Numbered from the stretch's first letter, positions 34,089 through 47,343 are shown. The stretch is 64,000 nucleotides of DNA from Turbatrix aceti (GCA_963969345.1 OZ017768.1:8828718-8892717); one strand, 5' to 3'. The notes: generated by a model from the sequence alone, not told the origin. Numbers and translations: made by a program.

Positions 34089-35188
34089 TTAGTCGATTTA
34101 GTCGATTTTGCGTTTTCGCAAATTTTTGGCCAAAAGTTTTTTTTCACTTGGGATTTTATTCTGCAGAATTTTTCCATGATCTTCTCAGTGTTGTTCACCT
34201 GTTTTATCAGCAAATGTTTGCTTTTATCAATGCACGCACCCACTTTTCCTTTTGATTTCCGTTACCTCTGCTCAAAATTGTCTAAAATCATCCCTGTCAC
34301 CTGTAACACGTTTGTATTCGCTAACATCGATTTTGTACAAATTTTCTAACTTAAAAAAATGAGTTTAAAGTATGTTTTTTTAAATAAATACAAAAATGAC
34401 ATTCTTATAGATTTTCTGAGCCGCTGAGCATTTATTTTTTTTTGAGGGGGGGGGGCAACCTTGTCCTGAATTTTTTTGACTCAATGGCGCAAATACTTTT
34501 GCACAAAAGACGTTTTATAATTTTTCTAAAATCGTCAATTATCTTTTTACCAATGAAAATATAAATAAAAGTGACGGCTCGGCATTTATTCACTCCTTCT
34601 CCGAGCCAAGGCCGAAGATTAAACGCGTCCATTGACTTTGGATATGAATACGGGTACTTACCTCGAAAAAAGCACGTCAAAGTGAACGCGACTGGGTTTT
34701 TGAGTGTTGTGAGGACATGAATGGAAGAGTTGATGCGAACGGATGAAGAAAAGATTTTTCGAGGAAGCGGATTTCACGTCTCACGTCGTCCTGCACCTTT
34801 GTTTGTGTTTGTAAACACGTTTTGTAGATAAATACACTTTTAGAATTTTTGTTGGCTAATGCCTATTTTTATGGCTTGAAATCGAACGATCTTGCTTTTA
34901 CCGGTTGAAAAGTTTTTCTCACGACATTTCACTTTTTTTGCAAACCTCATAAAAGTCTACGCCGCTTCATTTTCATTTTTCTTGTTTTTCAATTTTCGTG
35001 AATTTACGAGGAAAGCCATTTTTGAAAATTTTCGTTTTGAAAGTTTTATAAAATGCACAGAAAACATTCATTTTTTTAATTCGATTTCAATAACAGTAAA
35101 AAAAATAATAAAATCAGCATACGTTTTTGAAGTCAAAAAATTTTCGTACAATTTTCACTGTTCATTTTTTATTTTGCTCTGACGAGAA
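34089..35188. other. Gene-free region upstream of DUF273 gene 2
   Basis: AT-rich DNA with a short poly-G run near 34446-34455. It presumably holds the promoter of the gene starting at 35189. No exon, RNA or repeat was recognised. Confidence 0.4.
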
Positions 35189-36546
35189 ATGGATGCGACA
35201 AAAAATACGCTGCAACCCGCTTTCAGACGCAGAATCATGCGGGTCCTCCAGTACCGCCACATGATGCTTGCTGTCGTCAGCATCATGGCAACTATCTTGC
35301 TGCTCATGTCGTTGACGTCGTCGTGGCGAGCGTCTATCATCCTGCGTCCAGGCCCGCGATTAGAGCAGGTTGACATTGTCCCTGAAGACGAGCACATGAA
35401 GGCCTTCAGGAATCAGTCGGCTCTCGATTTGGCCGGCGTGAAGAAAAAGACGCCGTATCCACCGCGCGTGAACATGGGCGCATGTCCCCCGCTGTTCGGG
35501 AAGGTCACGGTGTTCGTTGCAGTCGTTACAAGCAGTTACAAGACGTGAGTTATTTTTGTTGTGCGTTTTTAAGGTTATTGCGTGTTTTTTAGGCACTACC
35601 GGGTGGCCCAGCAAACTCTGGAATGCTACCTGAAGTCGTCCAATTACACGTTCCAACTTGTGGACCTAGACACGGACAAACGGGTGAAAAAACACTGCAA
35701 GCATGATCAGCTTTTTTTCAAGAAACACTGCGCGGCTTCTGTTTACCTGGAAGATTCGGACTGGATGCTGGTTCTCGATGCGGATACTGGCATCGTCAAT
35801 CCTAACCACTGCATTGAAGAATGGATCGACGACCGCGTTGATCTTGTCTTTTACGAACGATTCTTCAATTGGGAAATCGCCTCGGGCAATTACCTTGTCC
35901 GGAACACACCTTTCGCCAAGGACTTTCTTCGGCGCTGGGCAGATTGGCAGTACACACAACCGTCCAACTGGAACGGCGCTGACAATGGTGTTCTCCAAAT
36001 TCACATTCTGCAATCCGTGCTCCCGGACGCCGTGGCCGAGATCAAGGCTTGTGACACCATCTGGCACCAAGGCAAGGATTACGATACTTACATGGCTTAC
36101 GTCACGTGTTGCAAAGTGACTCTCGGAGCGAATCGACTGTGGCCTGGGAAGTTGAGAATCCACCGAAGGGCTCATGGATGGGTGAGAGACGGGTATCTCA
36201 CGTCCGAAGAATGGTCTCCCAATGATTTCATGCTTCACGGCTGGAAAGCTCAGGTAAGATCATTTTTTTCTCAACATTAGCAAAAAAATGTTTGTTGCAG
36301 GAAATCAACGTTGGCGGCTGGGCGTCACCGTACTCCATCATGCCGAATGCTTCCGAGTGCGGTTTGGGCTACGAAGGCTGGAATTGGAGACCAGAAAAGC
36401 GGGTATCTGTCGAGAAGATTCGAAAGACTCTGGCCAACTTTGAGCGCAGCGCCGGCAACTCTTTTCCCAAAGATGCCCGTATCTTTCCGTATCTCACGCA
36501 ACCAGACGTCGGCGAGTGCTATCCTCACTGCGACGACCTGACCTAA
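35189..36546 (+). CDS. DUF273 glycosyltransferase-like type II membrane protein (gene 2)
   Basis: Exons 35189-35544, 35593-36253 and 36301-36546 give 420 residues. The tail [19 protein letters not shown] and an anchor helix ([18 protein letters not shown]) are followed by a lumenal domain with [17 protein letters not shown], the DxD at about residues 181-183 ([16 protein letters not shown]), [16 protein letters not shown] and [13 protein letters not shown]. The final exon carries the family's [16 protein letters not shown] and ends [12 protein letters not shown]. It is probably a Golgi glycosyltransferase of unknown substrate. The N-terminal region resembles gene 1, whereas exons 2 and 3 are close to both paralogues. 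It lies between the inverted repeats 33655-34088 and 37217-37653. Confidence 0.88.
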
Positions 36547-36796
36547 TGCGATGCGGGTGTTCCATATTTGATCATTTTCTCATTCCAATACTTTGCCAAT
36601 TCCCGCGATCTGGGTGTTTTGAATATTTTTTTTGGTTTGTTTGTGGCGCGTTATACGGGTTCTTGTTTTTTATTATGTCACGTCATATGAGTAAAATAAT
36701 ATTATGTATTCGAAGAGAAAAGCAGTTTTTTGCAATGTTGTTTGGGTGAAGGAAGTTCCGTCGCCAAAAACAAAAAAAATGTTTATCAACAAATTA

Positions 36797-36955
36797 ATTG
36801 CCTACCGCAATTTCCTAGTTGAAAAAGCGTTCGTAAAAGATAAGATCAACGCGATCATCAGTCCGAGTCTTCCAGGTAAACGGATGCCGCGCAGTGCTTT
36901 TTGAAAAAAGCTGATTGTGATTGCAATGGTTTTTGAAACGATCGTCCGTGATTTT
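36797..36955 (-). pseudogene. DUF273 exon 2 fragment
   Basis: On the minus strand the segment resembles parts of DUF273 exon 2: the region around [10 protein letters not shown] and ERFF, then a jump, then [11 protein letters not shown] and CKHDQ. About 110 bases between them are deleted and frameshifts are present. It is a decayed relic of a fourth family member opposite in orientation to its neighbours. Confidence 0.7.
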
Positions 36956-37216
36956 GTTTACCAGTCGACGCGAATGAGCATCCGACCCCAAATTCGGTAT
37001 CAGAACCGGGTAATCAATGACAAAGTTTTTTTTTCAAAACAAGTGGGGTATCCCCAAAATTTTAACCCTTATTCTGCACGTTTTGATTTTCTCGAAACCA
37101 CAAACTCGCACCAGCTCGCGCACAGACGGACGAACCCGCCTGCTGAAATTTTTTCAATTTTAGGTCACGTAGTTGTTATCGGTAAGTTGATGCATCGATA
37201 TTTGTATGTCAAGTAG

Positions 37217-37653
37217 AACAGTCGAAAAACAAAAGAAGTAAAATGACCAAAATCAAAAAATCAAAAATGGTTGACTTGTTGATTTGTGTTTTGTTTTCTG
37301 ACTGAATTCTATTTATAATTTCTGTATTTTGTAAATAAGAAAAAAACCTGCTTAATTTATACGACGTGTTTTGTGGAAGCTGGCGCTTTAACGATGTGTT
37401 TTTCCTGTTTTTTTGAAGAATTGACGGTTTATAAAAATGAATGTTTTACCACAAATTGAAAATTATTATGTTTTTTCAACGATGGATTTTTTTTCTCTTT
37501 TTTTCGATCAGTTGCTATGTTTTGGAAATAAAATATATAAAAATTGTCCAATCTTAATTGTATTTTTTCAAGGCTATGCGGATTCCTTTTAACAAGTCGC
37601 TTATTGTGGTGATTGTTGTTGGGACAACACTTCTGTTGTTGTCGTTTTGGCAG
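37217..37653 (+). repeat. Right arm of inverted duplication at gene 3 5' end
   Basis: Covers about 360 bases upstream and the first 26 codons of DUF273 gene 3. Its complement lies at 33655-34088, so gene 2 sits in the loop of a ~4 kb inverted structure. Confidence 0.83.
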
Positions 37654-38872
37654 ATGCCAACGATTGGCGTCCAACTCATCTGGCAATTAGGTGACCCGAT
37701 TCTGAGCCCCGAAGATGAGCACATTCAGGCCTTCAGAAAGCAGTCCGCGCTCAATTTGGCCGGTGTGAAGAAAAAGACGCCGTATCCACCGCGCGTGAAC
37801 ATGGGCGCATGTCCCCCGCTGTTCGGGAAGGTCACGGTGTTCGTCGCAGTCGTTACAAGCAGTTACAAGACGTGAGTTATTTTTGTTGTGCGTTTTTATG
37901 GCTATCGCGTGGTTTTTAGGCACTACCGGGTGGCCCAGCAAACTCTGGAATGCTACCTGAAGTCCACCAATTACACATTCCAACTTGTGGACCTGGACAC
38001 GGACGAACGGGTGAAAAAGCACTGCAAGCATGATCAGCTTTTTTTCAAGAAACACTGCGCGGCTTCTGTTTACCTGGAAGATTCGGACTGGATGCTGGTT
38101 CTCGATGCGGACACTGGTGTCGTCAATCCCAACCACTGCATTGAAGAATGGATCGACGACCGCGTTGATCTCGTCTTCTACGAACGCTTCTTCAATTGGG
38201 AGATCGCCTCAGGCAATTACCTCGTCCGGAATACACCCTTTGCCAAAAACTTCCTCCGGCGGTGGGCAGATTGGCAGTACACACAACCGTCCAACTGGAA
38301 CGGTGCTGACAACGGTGTTCTTCAGATTCACATTCTTCAAACAGTGCTCCCGGACGCGGTAGCCGAGATCAAAGCCTGCGACACCATCTGGCACCATGCC
38401 AAAGACTACGATACTTACATGGCTTACGTCACGTGTTGTAAAGTGACTCTTGGAGCGAATCGACTGTGGCCGGGGAAGTTGAGAATCCTTCGCCGAGCTC
38501 ATGGCTGGGTGAGGGACGCTTTTATCAGCAGCGATGAATGGACGCCCGATAATTTTATGTTTCACGGATGGAAGGTTCAGGTTGGTTGACTGCATGTTAC
38601 AATGTACAATTTTTACTGTTTTGTAGGACATAAACCTTAAAAACTGGAAGTCACCGTTTTCCGTCATGCCGAATGCCAGTGAATGTGGTTCCGGATACAA
38701 AGGCTGGAATTGGCGTCCGGGGAAACGGATAACTGTCGATCAGCTCCGCAAAATATTGATTCATTCTGAAATGAGTAATGGCAAGAGATTCCCGATGAAG
38801 GGGAGGGTCTTGCCTCATTTGTCGCTGCCTGACGTCGTTGAATGCTATCCTCATTGCGACGATTTGACTTGA
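37576..38872 (+). CDS. DUF273 glycosyltransferase-like type II membrane protein (gene 3)
   Basis: Exons 37576-37871, 37920-38580 and 38627-38872 encode 400 residues. The start at 37576 was preferred to an upstream in-frame TTG. The first 40 residues ([20 protein letters not shown] and following) differ from genes 1 and 2, but from [20 protein letters not shown] onward it closely matches gene 2, with the same DxD motif, cysteines and intron phases. Such an abrupt switch suggests that the 5' end was exchanged. It is a presumed type II Golgi protein with a shorter stem. Donor GTTGGT of intron 2 is weaker than in the paralogues. Confidence 0.86.
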
Positions 38873-41800
38873 CGTTAATTTCGAAGTTTTTGAAATAGTT
38901 TTTGTTTTTTTTTTTGTTTTTTTTTTGCAAAATGAATCTGTAAAAACGATTGGCCAAAAATACAATTGGCGTTCGTCGCCGGCGGGGGTTCTATGCTACG
39001 AGAAACACAATGAACTCTTTCACACCCCCATAATTCACTCCACTTCCCTGTGCATAAGTTTTTTTTTTAACTTTCGCACGCGTAAATTTTTAAAACATTA
39101 TTTTTGTATCACAATTGCGTGTTCTTTGTTTCCGGGAAAAACAATTTACTAAAGTAAAATATAAAAAATATACAAATTCTTTTGTATTTTATCGACATAA
39201 ATTGTATACACTTTTTTTTGTATCCGCATCATAAATTTCGAAAACTCACGGATTTTATTGCTCACGTCTGTTTACTTATGAAAAAAAATAAAGTCGGCAA
39301 AAAACTCAAGCATCACGAGATGACCGTTATCCGTCCACTTGTAGCACAACAGAAAAATTGTGACGACGCACCAGCCAACTCACAAGCGAGCAATTATGTA
39401 TCTACTCAGACGAAGCCGTGCTACCAGACAGAAATCACGCAAAGTTCAGATTTCGGACATCATTAGCCGCAAAATATGAAAAAATATAAATTTGAGACGA
39501 TGAAAGAGAAAAAAAATAGAATTTGACTCTTTTGCTGTCCTTGTTACGGTAGTAGGAGCAGTATAAAATGAGTGAGAGTGTTTTTGTTTTCAGTTGATGA
39601 CGGCAACCCACCCTCGGGGCAATGTGAGCGATGACCATTTTTGAGATGTTTCATTCCTACCGAAGAATACTTTGGAAGTTAGTTCCATCTCTATCATGTA
39701 TTTAATTTAAATCGTGAGTATAATATTGAATCTTAATTTTTTTTAATTTTTAAAAATTAAAAAGAAATAAATATATTTATAATTAAAAAAATTTTTTTGA
39801 AGCAGAACATGTGTTTTTGACCTTTATTTATTCAGATAATGATCCCGGGTGTGTTGCATGGTGTCTTTTACGGTATTACTCATTCGTGTCATTGATTTTC
39901 CTCGGTTCCCATTATCTCAGTGATGAGTAATCAGGATTTTTTGAACAATTTTGTTACGATTTTTTCTTCCTAAAATTTATAATAACAAATGTTTGATTGA
40001 AATGAAGATAAACGTAATTTAATCTAACTATGTATAATAAATAAATAAGATGATCACAGTTCAGCTAATTTTTGGTAGTGCAACAACGTAAAAAATAGGT
40101 GAAATAAATATATACTTTTTTTTTTTAAGTATACTTTAAAAAAAAACGTCATTTGGTAAAAAAATTGCATGCACTTTTGCTGCTTTTTTTATTTTGTTTT
40201 TACAAAAATACCATCATAAAGGTTTTACGACACAAAAAAAAGCACATGCAAGCAAACGTCATGCGTAAATTTCACGTGCAGTTACATGCATGATTTACGA
40301 TAATAGACGTCTAGTTCCTTGAACAAAAAGACAATGGGCACATTGTCCAAATTAGGTTCCTTCGACCTTTCAATGATTTCTTATTATATTTTTTTTTCGA
40401 AACATCGATGTCATTTTTTTGTGTTCGAGGAAAAAAACATTTTGAACTTTACTAATATAATTTTTTATAGGTATTTTTTTGCAGGCAATTTTCAGCATTT
40501 CTTCTAACGGCTCAAAAAGTGTTACGTTTGATATGAGTTATAATTGCTTTCGTTTTCACGACTTTTATCCTCGAATAATTGTAAATTTTTTATTTTTTTG
40601 GGGTTCAAAAATGGAAATAATTTTTTCTTTTTATTTCGAATTGCACGCATTTTTTTGAAAAAAATCAAGGTTCAAAGTACGTTTCGTTTAATTCTATGGC
40701 ATCAAAGTTTGTCACATTTGATGAGCACGGCAGCATTATTATCTAGTGGGAGTCGTATTTCTTATGATTGAGATTGAGAAAATTTTTCCTTCCTGACCAT
40801 GCTTATTAGCGTCCTGAAGTTGCGCGAACTTGCTCTGTTGTTGTTTTTCCACCGGTCATTTTTTCAATTGTTTTTTATCGCCTTGACGTGATGGATAAAA
40901 AAAATAAATGGCTACAAAAATAAGAAACATCAATTTGCAGTCAAACCTGCAGTGGTTATAATAATGACGACAATCGTACCAGAATTATTATTTATTTGTA
41001 TTTAATAATAAATTTGTTATGATGAGTAAGGATTTACTGGGTGCTTGTAGACATCCATGATTGCTCATTTTAGTATAATACGTAATAACATTTTTTTGTT
41101 TGACCTCCGACGAGCATAAAAATTTGCAGCGTAAAGCATAAATAAGTTTTTTAGAGAGAAAAACATGCAATTTTGAAAGCATGTTTTTTGGAAAGCAAAC
41201 AACAAAAAAAAAGATTTGTAAATGCGAATTTGGGAAAAAATACGACTGCTAAACACGGGTTTCTTTGACAGCCTTGACCGTAAAAAAATTCTGTTGGCAA
41301 AAAAATGTTTACCTTTTTTTAGTCAGCTAACGCGTATACGGTAGCAATAAAACGAAAGCTGTTAAAATTATTGCATTTTCACAAACGGGATCTTACTTTT
41401 TTTTCCAGTTTGCCAAATTTTTGTTTTCCACATAATGAAAAAACAAAAGCCAAAATTTTCCATTGTCTTTTCTTGCTTCATGTTTTCTTTCAGGTACAAG
41501 TTTTTTTTGTCCTTCGCTGACCCGTAAACTGAACTTCTTTCTTGATGTTTTAACAATTGTTTTTTATTTAGTTATACGAACAAAAAAGTTAAGCTCAAAA
41601 TAAACCAAAAAAATATTATTTCTCTCCAGATTTGTGCTGTTTTTACCCCCGTTTGCCTGCAAAAATTAATGAAGCGTCTCACGTGGGAGTACGAAGACAA
41701 GACACGTGAGGCTCGGTCATGTCAGCGCATGAATGAATGAATGAACAAGTGTAAATCGAGGTCCAGCGGCCCGCTTGTTAGCACTACCGCTAACAAGCCC

Positions 41801-42746
41801 CTCGGCGCTTCGGTTTTCGCACTCGCGCTCTACCATAAATCATGGGACTAGCCCGAGCCTTTGGACCCCGGCGATGTCCCAGGCGTGCGTCAGGGAAGCT
41901 CTATGGTCTTTATCTACCTGGTCTCACCTTATTTAGCTTTTTGTTTATGTATTTGTATTGTTTTTACTCACGCAAATTCATGATTTTTTTTGAGTCATTT
42001 TATGTTCAGAAAACCAATTTATTGGACGTGCAATTTTTTGAGCGAAAGTTGGGGGTAAACAACTTGCAGTTTTTTTCAAAGAAGTAGTAATAAGAGTTTT
42101 TTGAATATTCATAGAATGAAAACCCACATTTTTATCGGTATTCAAAACGTGTAATTTGGCACCAAGCTGCATGCGCCAAAAAATTTTGATTACGTCTTTT
42201 CATCAAAAAATTCTAAAGGTAACAATTTTTTTCTAAAGATTAATGAAAACCTTTTTTGCAAAAAAACATTTTTTTTCGTTAAAAAGTAATCATTCATTTT
42301 TATAAAACTTTTTTCTGTGTTCAGGGTTCCAAATCCAGGTAAACTAATCTTTCATCAAAATTTTTTTCTCCACACTGCTCACCTGATGTTCACCGTGTCC
42401 GCCCCCTATGACGATCATTCTTTTTTTTTCTCCTGTTTTTCAAGTGACCGTAACAATATCCCTTAGGGGTACAATTTCTTCGAGCGTTGGTTTATCACGT
42501 TGGTTGGCACGAAAAAGGCGTGGCCTCAAGAAAAGGCGTGATTTCCTCGTAATAAGTCGAGTTGTTGTGACTTTGGCAATTTGAACTCGCTGTTCCGTGA
42601 AGAGCAGGCGCTCCTTTCCTTTTTCTCCTCTTGCCATTTTCATCATTCTGTGTCACCTTCAGACGCATCCACAGTGCCGTTGCTGGACTGCTGATATTAG
42701 GTGACCTGACATTTTTGTTGTCCTGAATTCATTATTCACTTGGACG
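38873..42746. other. 3.9 kb gene-poor region
   Basis: Strongly AT-rich, with long T runs. No exon series, tRNA, element ends or tandem repeat could be supported. A GC island at 41670-41900 has a short direct GAAT repeat and an open frame (41842-42087) with no splice or domain support. Part of this stretch must serve as the flp-19 upstream region. Confidence 0.4.
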
Positions 42747-43752
42747 ATGACACAGCAAACACGATACGTTATTTGTCTTTTACTTGGATCATTGGTTGCT
42801 ACGACTTTTGCGTTCAGTAAGTTTTATTTTATTTATTTTACAGTATCCAGTTTAACGGGGTACTCGAAAAAAATTGTGAGCATTTTCAAGAAAATTAAAA
42901 AAATTGGTGTCAAAAAATAAAAAAAATAAATAGTTTAAAAAATTTTTTCTTACACAAGTTTTTTTGATAATATCACTTTTCCATGACTAAATTGAAACAT
43001 TTAAAAATTTCTATTCATCACTTCCATTTTATTTATGAATATTTGTTTTCGTTACTCACATCGGTAATTAGGGACACAATTTGTCTGATTCCATGAACAG
43101 TGCCATTCATTAGAGACTGGAAATATCAAACAGGTGTACAGTATCCCTTATTACACATATAAAGATTTTTTAACGAGAAAATCTTTATTACACTGATTAC
43201 TATTTTTTGTGTTTTCTGAGAAATCTCGAAAAAATTGTATTTTGCTATTTTTTTCATTCCAAACATCAACTTGAAGTGCAAAGTGTAATTTGTACCTAAA
43301 AGTTCCAAATTATTGTTTCTCGTTTCACGCTGACGTCCGAAAGCGTCACTTTTGGACCAATTTTGAACTCTTGGCGGGGGCTGTCGGAAAACAATAGGAT
43401 ACAATCGCAAGACTAAAAAAGTTTGGTGGCGTGACCAGGCCTGATTCTTTGAAACTTCAATTTTTTTTTTAAATAAAAAAAAATTATGACGTTAACAAAA
43501 TTTTTTTTTCTAGGAATAAGCAAAGCAGACGCAGCGCTGCCACTGCCGGCAGAATCCGATGACAGTGAAAACAGGGAAACCGAGTCGGATCAGCCAGGAG
43601 AGTACATCATCCAGGTACCGTACAACTTTAAACTCGACGACCTTCCATCCAACTTTTACGAGCAAATGAGGCCGAAAAAGTGGTCAACTCAGCTGCGATT
43701 CGGCAAGCGTAGCAGCGGATCGTCGTGGGCTAGCCAGGTTCGCTTCGGCTAA
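42747..43752 (+). CDS. flp-19: FMRFamide-like neuropeptide precursor, FLP-19 type
   Basis: Two exons, 42747-42816 and 43514-43752, with a 697-base intron, give a 102-residue precursor. Residues 1-23 are a signal peptide (MTQQTRYVICLLLGSLVATT). An acidic spacer follows (SDDSENRETESDQPGEYI). At the end are two RFamide units: a peptide ending WSTQLRFG before KR, and SSGSSWASQVRFG at the C terminus. Glycine would be converted to the amide after cleavage at basic pairs. The W-x-x-Q/S-V/L-RFG pair corresponds to the two known C. elegans FLP-19 peptides (WANQVRF and ASWASSVRF amides), hence the symbol. It acts as a secreted neuropeptide on neuronal GPCRs. The first unit follows Pro-Lys-Lys, so KK is the likely upstream cleavage site. 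Confidence 0.86.
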
Positions 43753-44529
43753 CCATAGATCGCCCCGGCACGCACCGAAATCTTCGTTTTTTCAAATCTA
43801 CGTACCGTACCCCAAAACCTTAAACTGGATCTTCATCTTGTACCCCTGTCCGATTTTTTTTTCTGGGAAAAAAGGCGTCTTCTATTTGTTGCTATTTTTT
43901 TTCTAAAAAAAAACAAAGGCGTGTCATCGTGCTTCGCTTTGTTCTGAAGTGTCGAACATCGAAGGAAGAGAAGCGAGAACATGCCTTCTCTGTTGCTTAC
44001 CACTCGCTGTTTTTACTGTCACACACGCTACCTAATAAATGTACTTTATGTTTTTTTGCTAATGGGCGACACATCATTCGGAAAGGTCGTTAGGCGCTGT
44101 CAACACACTCAAAAAAATTTGATGCGCAAGAAAAATTTTGTCACGTTTTCGCAAGAACAAATCTCACGAAAACGTAAGAATCACATTCTTGCTCATAATC
44201 GCAAGTAAAAATCTTGCGTTTTTGGGCGTTTTTCAGGTTTTTCAGTCAAGTAACCATTTCACAATGTGCTCCGCCAGCTAAATTCAGCGCCACGGAATGC
44301 CTGCAACATGCGAGCGCGCGCCAACGCGCTTGCCTCTCTGCCCTGCGGGTGCGTTGCATTTTTTTCTTAGGCATTTTCATTGTTTCTGTGTTATTCCTGG
44401 TGATTCACCGCATTTTTGCGAGCAGATTGATGTCTTTGCCGAAAAAAAAATATTCATTTTGGGCTGAGTTGCAAGCGTCCAAAAATCGCTTTTTTTGCAA
44501 AACGAAAGTGAATTCACGCTTCCTCCTGC

Positions 44530-45640
44530 TGCTGCTGCTGCTCGAGCTGGTCGAATTAATTGCAAAAAAAAAGATTTTGGGCCAAATTTTAACATTTTTT
44601 AATTTTTTGATTTCGATTTGTAAATGCGGTAATATTTCAAGCATTTTGGTGGGTTTTTTAAATAAATCGAACAATTTTTGATTGAAATCGAGTAGGGTTC
44701 GGAAGAAAAAATCCACAGATCTTCAAAATGTAGACAAAAATCGGAAAATTTCAGTACATACTAAAAACTAAATTTCCTTTCGAATGACGTACTCAGTTTT
44801 TTGATAACGAATTGATAAATGTGCAAAAAAACGGTTTTTTTCGGAAATTCGAAAATTTCGGAACTTTTTAGAACCGTGATCAAAATGCGAATATTACCAA
44901 TCGATAGAGCGGTATCTTTTTTATCTAGAACCAACATTTCAGATAATTATCGAATCTCATGGGCATACGGTAGCGATTCTCCCGAACCCTACTTGTTTAA
45001 GCGCCTGAGGCTATGAGGTAAAACACTGCTTAGCAAAACGAGATAAAACAATTTGTAAGAAATTTTTCGGTCTACAAAACGGTGTAACTCTTGAATTTCT
45101 ATCTATTTTTTTGGCTTCACCAGATTAATTCGCGCAACATACACTCATTTTTGGTACCAATTTTCCGACAATCGAGATCAAAAAAGGGGGGTCGGGGGAA
45201 AAAATCACCATTGGCTCAGCTTTGAAACGTTATGGCATGAATCTTGACACCGGATGTAAAAAACCCCGTAGAATTCAAAAATTTTATTAATTCGTTCCTA
45301 AAAGTTCGAAAAAGTTCCGAAATTTTCGAATTTCCGAAAAAAACCGTTTTTTTGGACATTTATCAATTCGTTATCAAAAAACTGAGTATGTCATTCGAAA
45401 GGAAATTTAGTTTTTAGTCTGTACTGAAATTTTCAGATTTTTGTCTACATTTTGAAGATCTTTGGATTTTTTCTTCCGAACCCTACTCGATTTCAATCAA
45501 AAATTGTCCGATTTATTCAAAAAATGCACCAAAATGCTTGAAATATTATCACATTTACTGATCGAACCCAAAAAAAAAAGTAAAACAAATCTAAATTTGG
45601 CCCAATTATTTTTTTGCAATTATCTCGACAAGCGCGCTTG
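44530..45640. repeat. Nested long inverted repeat
   Basis: Sequence around 44530-44880 is repeated as its complement at about 45310-45640, including TTGAAATCGAGTAGGGTTCGG and AAACTAAATTTCCTTTCGAA. The arms are imperfect. Probably an older hairpin element inserted in, or part of, the host element. Confidence 0.7.
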
Positions 45641-45837
45641 CAAGCGTGCTCGGGCAGAAAGGGAAGACAAAGAGTTGTACGACTTTTTTAATTTCGAGGA
45701 GTCTCAACGCGAATGTTGCGATCGCTTTTGCAGCGAGCTTGTCATTGTTCCAGACTTTGCTCTTTTTTTTGTCCGTGTTATTTTTTGTCGATTTGTTGTC
45801 ATTGTTGTTTATTAGCGTGAATTGTTTTACTTTAGTT

Positions 45838-46435
45838 TCAGATAACTCCGGCGACACCATCCGAACAAACTCATACGATCGGCGACTCCATTCAACTGTG
45901 ATGCCGCTGCCAACGTATGTTTTTGAGCTTTTCAAAAGTTTGGGGGCGTAATCACGACTTTTTTGAACACCAACCAAGTTTTACCCTGTTTTTTTTTACC
46001 TTTTTTGCGATTGCTCGATGAGTTTTTGCGATTTATTAGGTAGGATTGCGCTGCGACAAATGGGACGCCAAGATTGGCTTGGCGATCGCAGAAAAGGTAA
46101 AAAATAGGTTGAAAGGCAGTTGGTATGAAATTTTGGGGCAGAACTAACTTTCGGGCTTCATTTTTTATCTATTTACGCATAATACTTTCAGATGACTTCA
46201 AAGAACCTGCGATCGAGCCATGTTTTGTACTCGAAGTAAGTTTTTTGGGAAAACTTGTGGATTGTTGTAATTGCTTGGAGTTTTTAGGCCCAATCGGCTG
46301 CGATGACACGGCATATATCGGCGACCGTGCAGGGCAGTCGAAATGCTACGAGATCGTCGATCACAGCAACGACCTTCACAGAAACGGCGACTGCACAGCA
46401 GAAGAAACAGCAACACGGCAACTCCATCTATTCTT
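45838..46435 (+). pseudogene. Spliced-gene relic inside TIR element
   Basis: Exon-like blocks with good splice sites run after TTTCAG at about 45841: ITPATPSEQ..., then VGLRCDKWDAKIGLAIAEK (46041-46097), DDFKEPAIEPCFVLE, and a final Ser/Thr-rich block starting AQSAA. The first block contains a stop. The same exon order occurs at 52583-53064. The original product is unknown. Confidence 0.5.
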
Positions 46436-47343
46436 AGCAGTGATTTTTGTTTTTTATTATTATTTTTATTATTTTTATTTTGAATGTTTTTTATATGCCG
46501 TGCTAAGGGGTGGGGGGTATGGGGAAGGGGGTCGGTTTAGGCAAAAAACGGGTACTCCCGCACGGAAAATATTGGGAACGCTTTGCCAGGCAAAATTCAA
46601 GCTCTTTCTTGCAACCAAAAACGCAAGATTATTCTCACGTTTTCCTTCGCTAAATCGCAAGAATAGTCCTGCGTTTCATCACGCACGAACGTCAATGCGA
46701 TTTCGTGAGATTTTTTTTGCGAAAACGTGATTTTTTTTTTTGAGTGCAGGTACATTTCGGCGGAAAAAAGGTGGAAACCGTAAACAAGCCAATTGCGCAG
46801 TAAATGAAAAAAAATTGTATGGCTCGACGTTGGAAAAAAATCGGACGTTGGTGTCCAATTGAGAGAAAAATTCGAATCTTTCCAGAAATCCAAATTTTTT
46901 TTGTATAGGTTTTGTAAAAAAAACTACGATGTTTCATTTCAAAAGGCCAGAAATTCAGACGTAAACACGACTTTTCACACACTCATCGACTTGCTAGAAC
47001 GTTCCGGAAAACTATTCATAAGTGAAAAATATCGCAGCCTGCGCTACGCTTCTCGCACACGTATAATAAAGAACCTATGGGTATAATTTTTAATCCCGGA
47101 TCGACAAACAACGACCTGACTTTTTTTAGTAACTCTGGCTGACTGTTGTTCAGCAACAAACAAAATCCGGGGTGGAGAGAGATGTGTTTTTGTGGAAAAG
47201 AGTATAAAAAGGATTTTGATCTCGAATAATGTTGTTTTTTCTATTTTGTGTGAGGATGGAGAAGTCTTGTTCTTATCACTAGTTTTTTTTATGTTTTCAG
47301 AAATTTTGAGTAATTTTTTTTTGACAGAATCTTATACCATTTT

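Larger units (their letters stand above)
44106..46746. mobile_element. 2.6 kb terminal-inverted-repeat element
   Basis: The ends read CACTCAAAAAAA at the left and the complement at the right, with further inverted similarity inward (TCACGTTTTCGCAA, AATCTCACGAAA). CA flanks it on both sides (44104-44105 and 46747-46748), possibly an altered TA target. The interior holds a nested inverted repeat (44530-45640) and a spliced-gene relic (45838-46435) that recurs in the element at 50086-53482, so the two are relatives. No transposase was recognised. Confidence 0.68.

Noticed and set aside
41842..42087. Open frame MGLARAFGPRRCPRR...
   Set aside because: Only the first third lies in a GC-rich patch and the rest is AT-rich noise; no splice partners.
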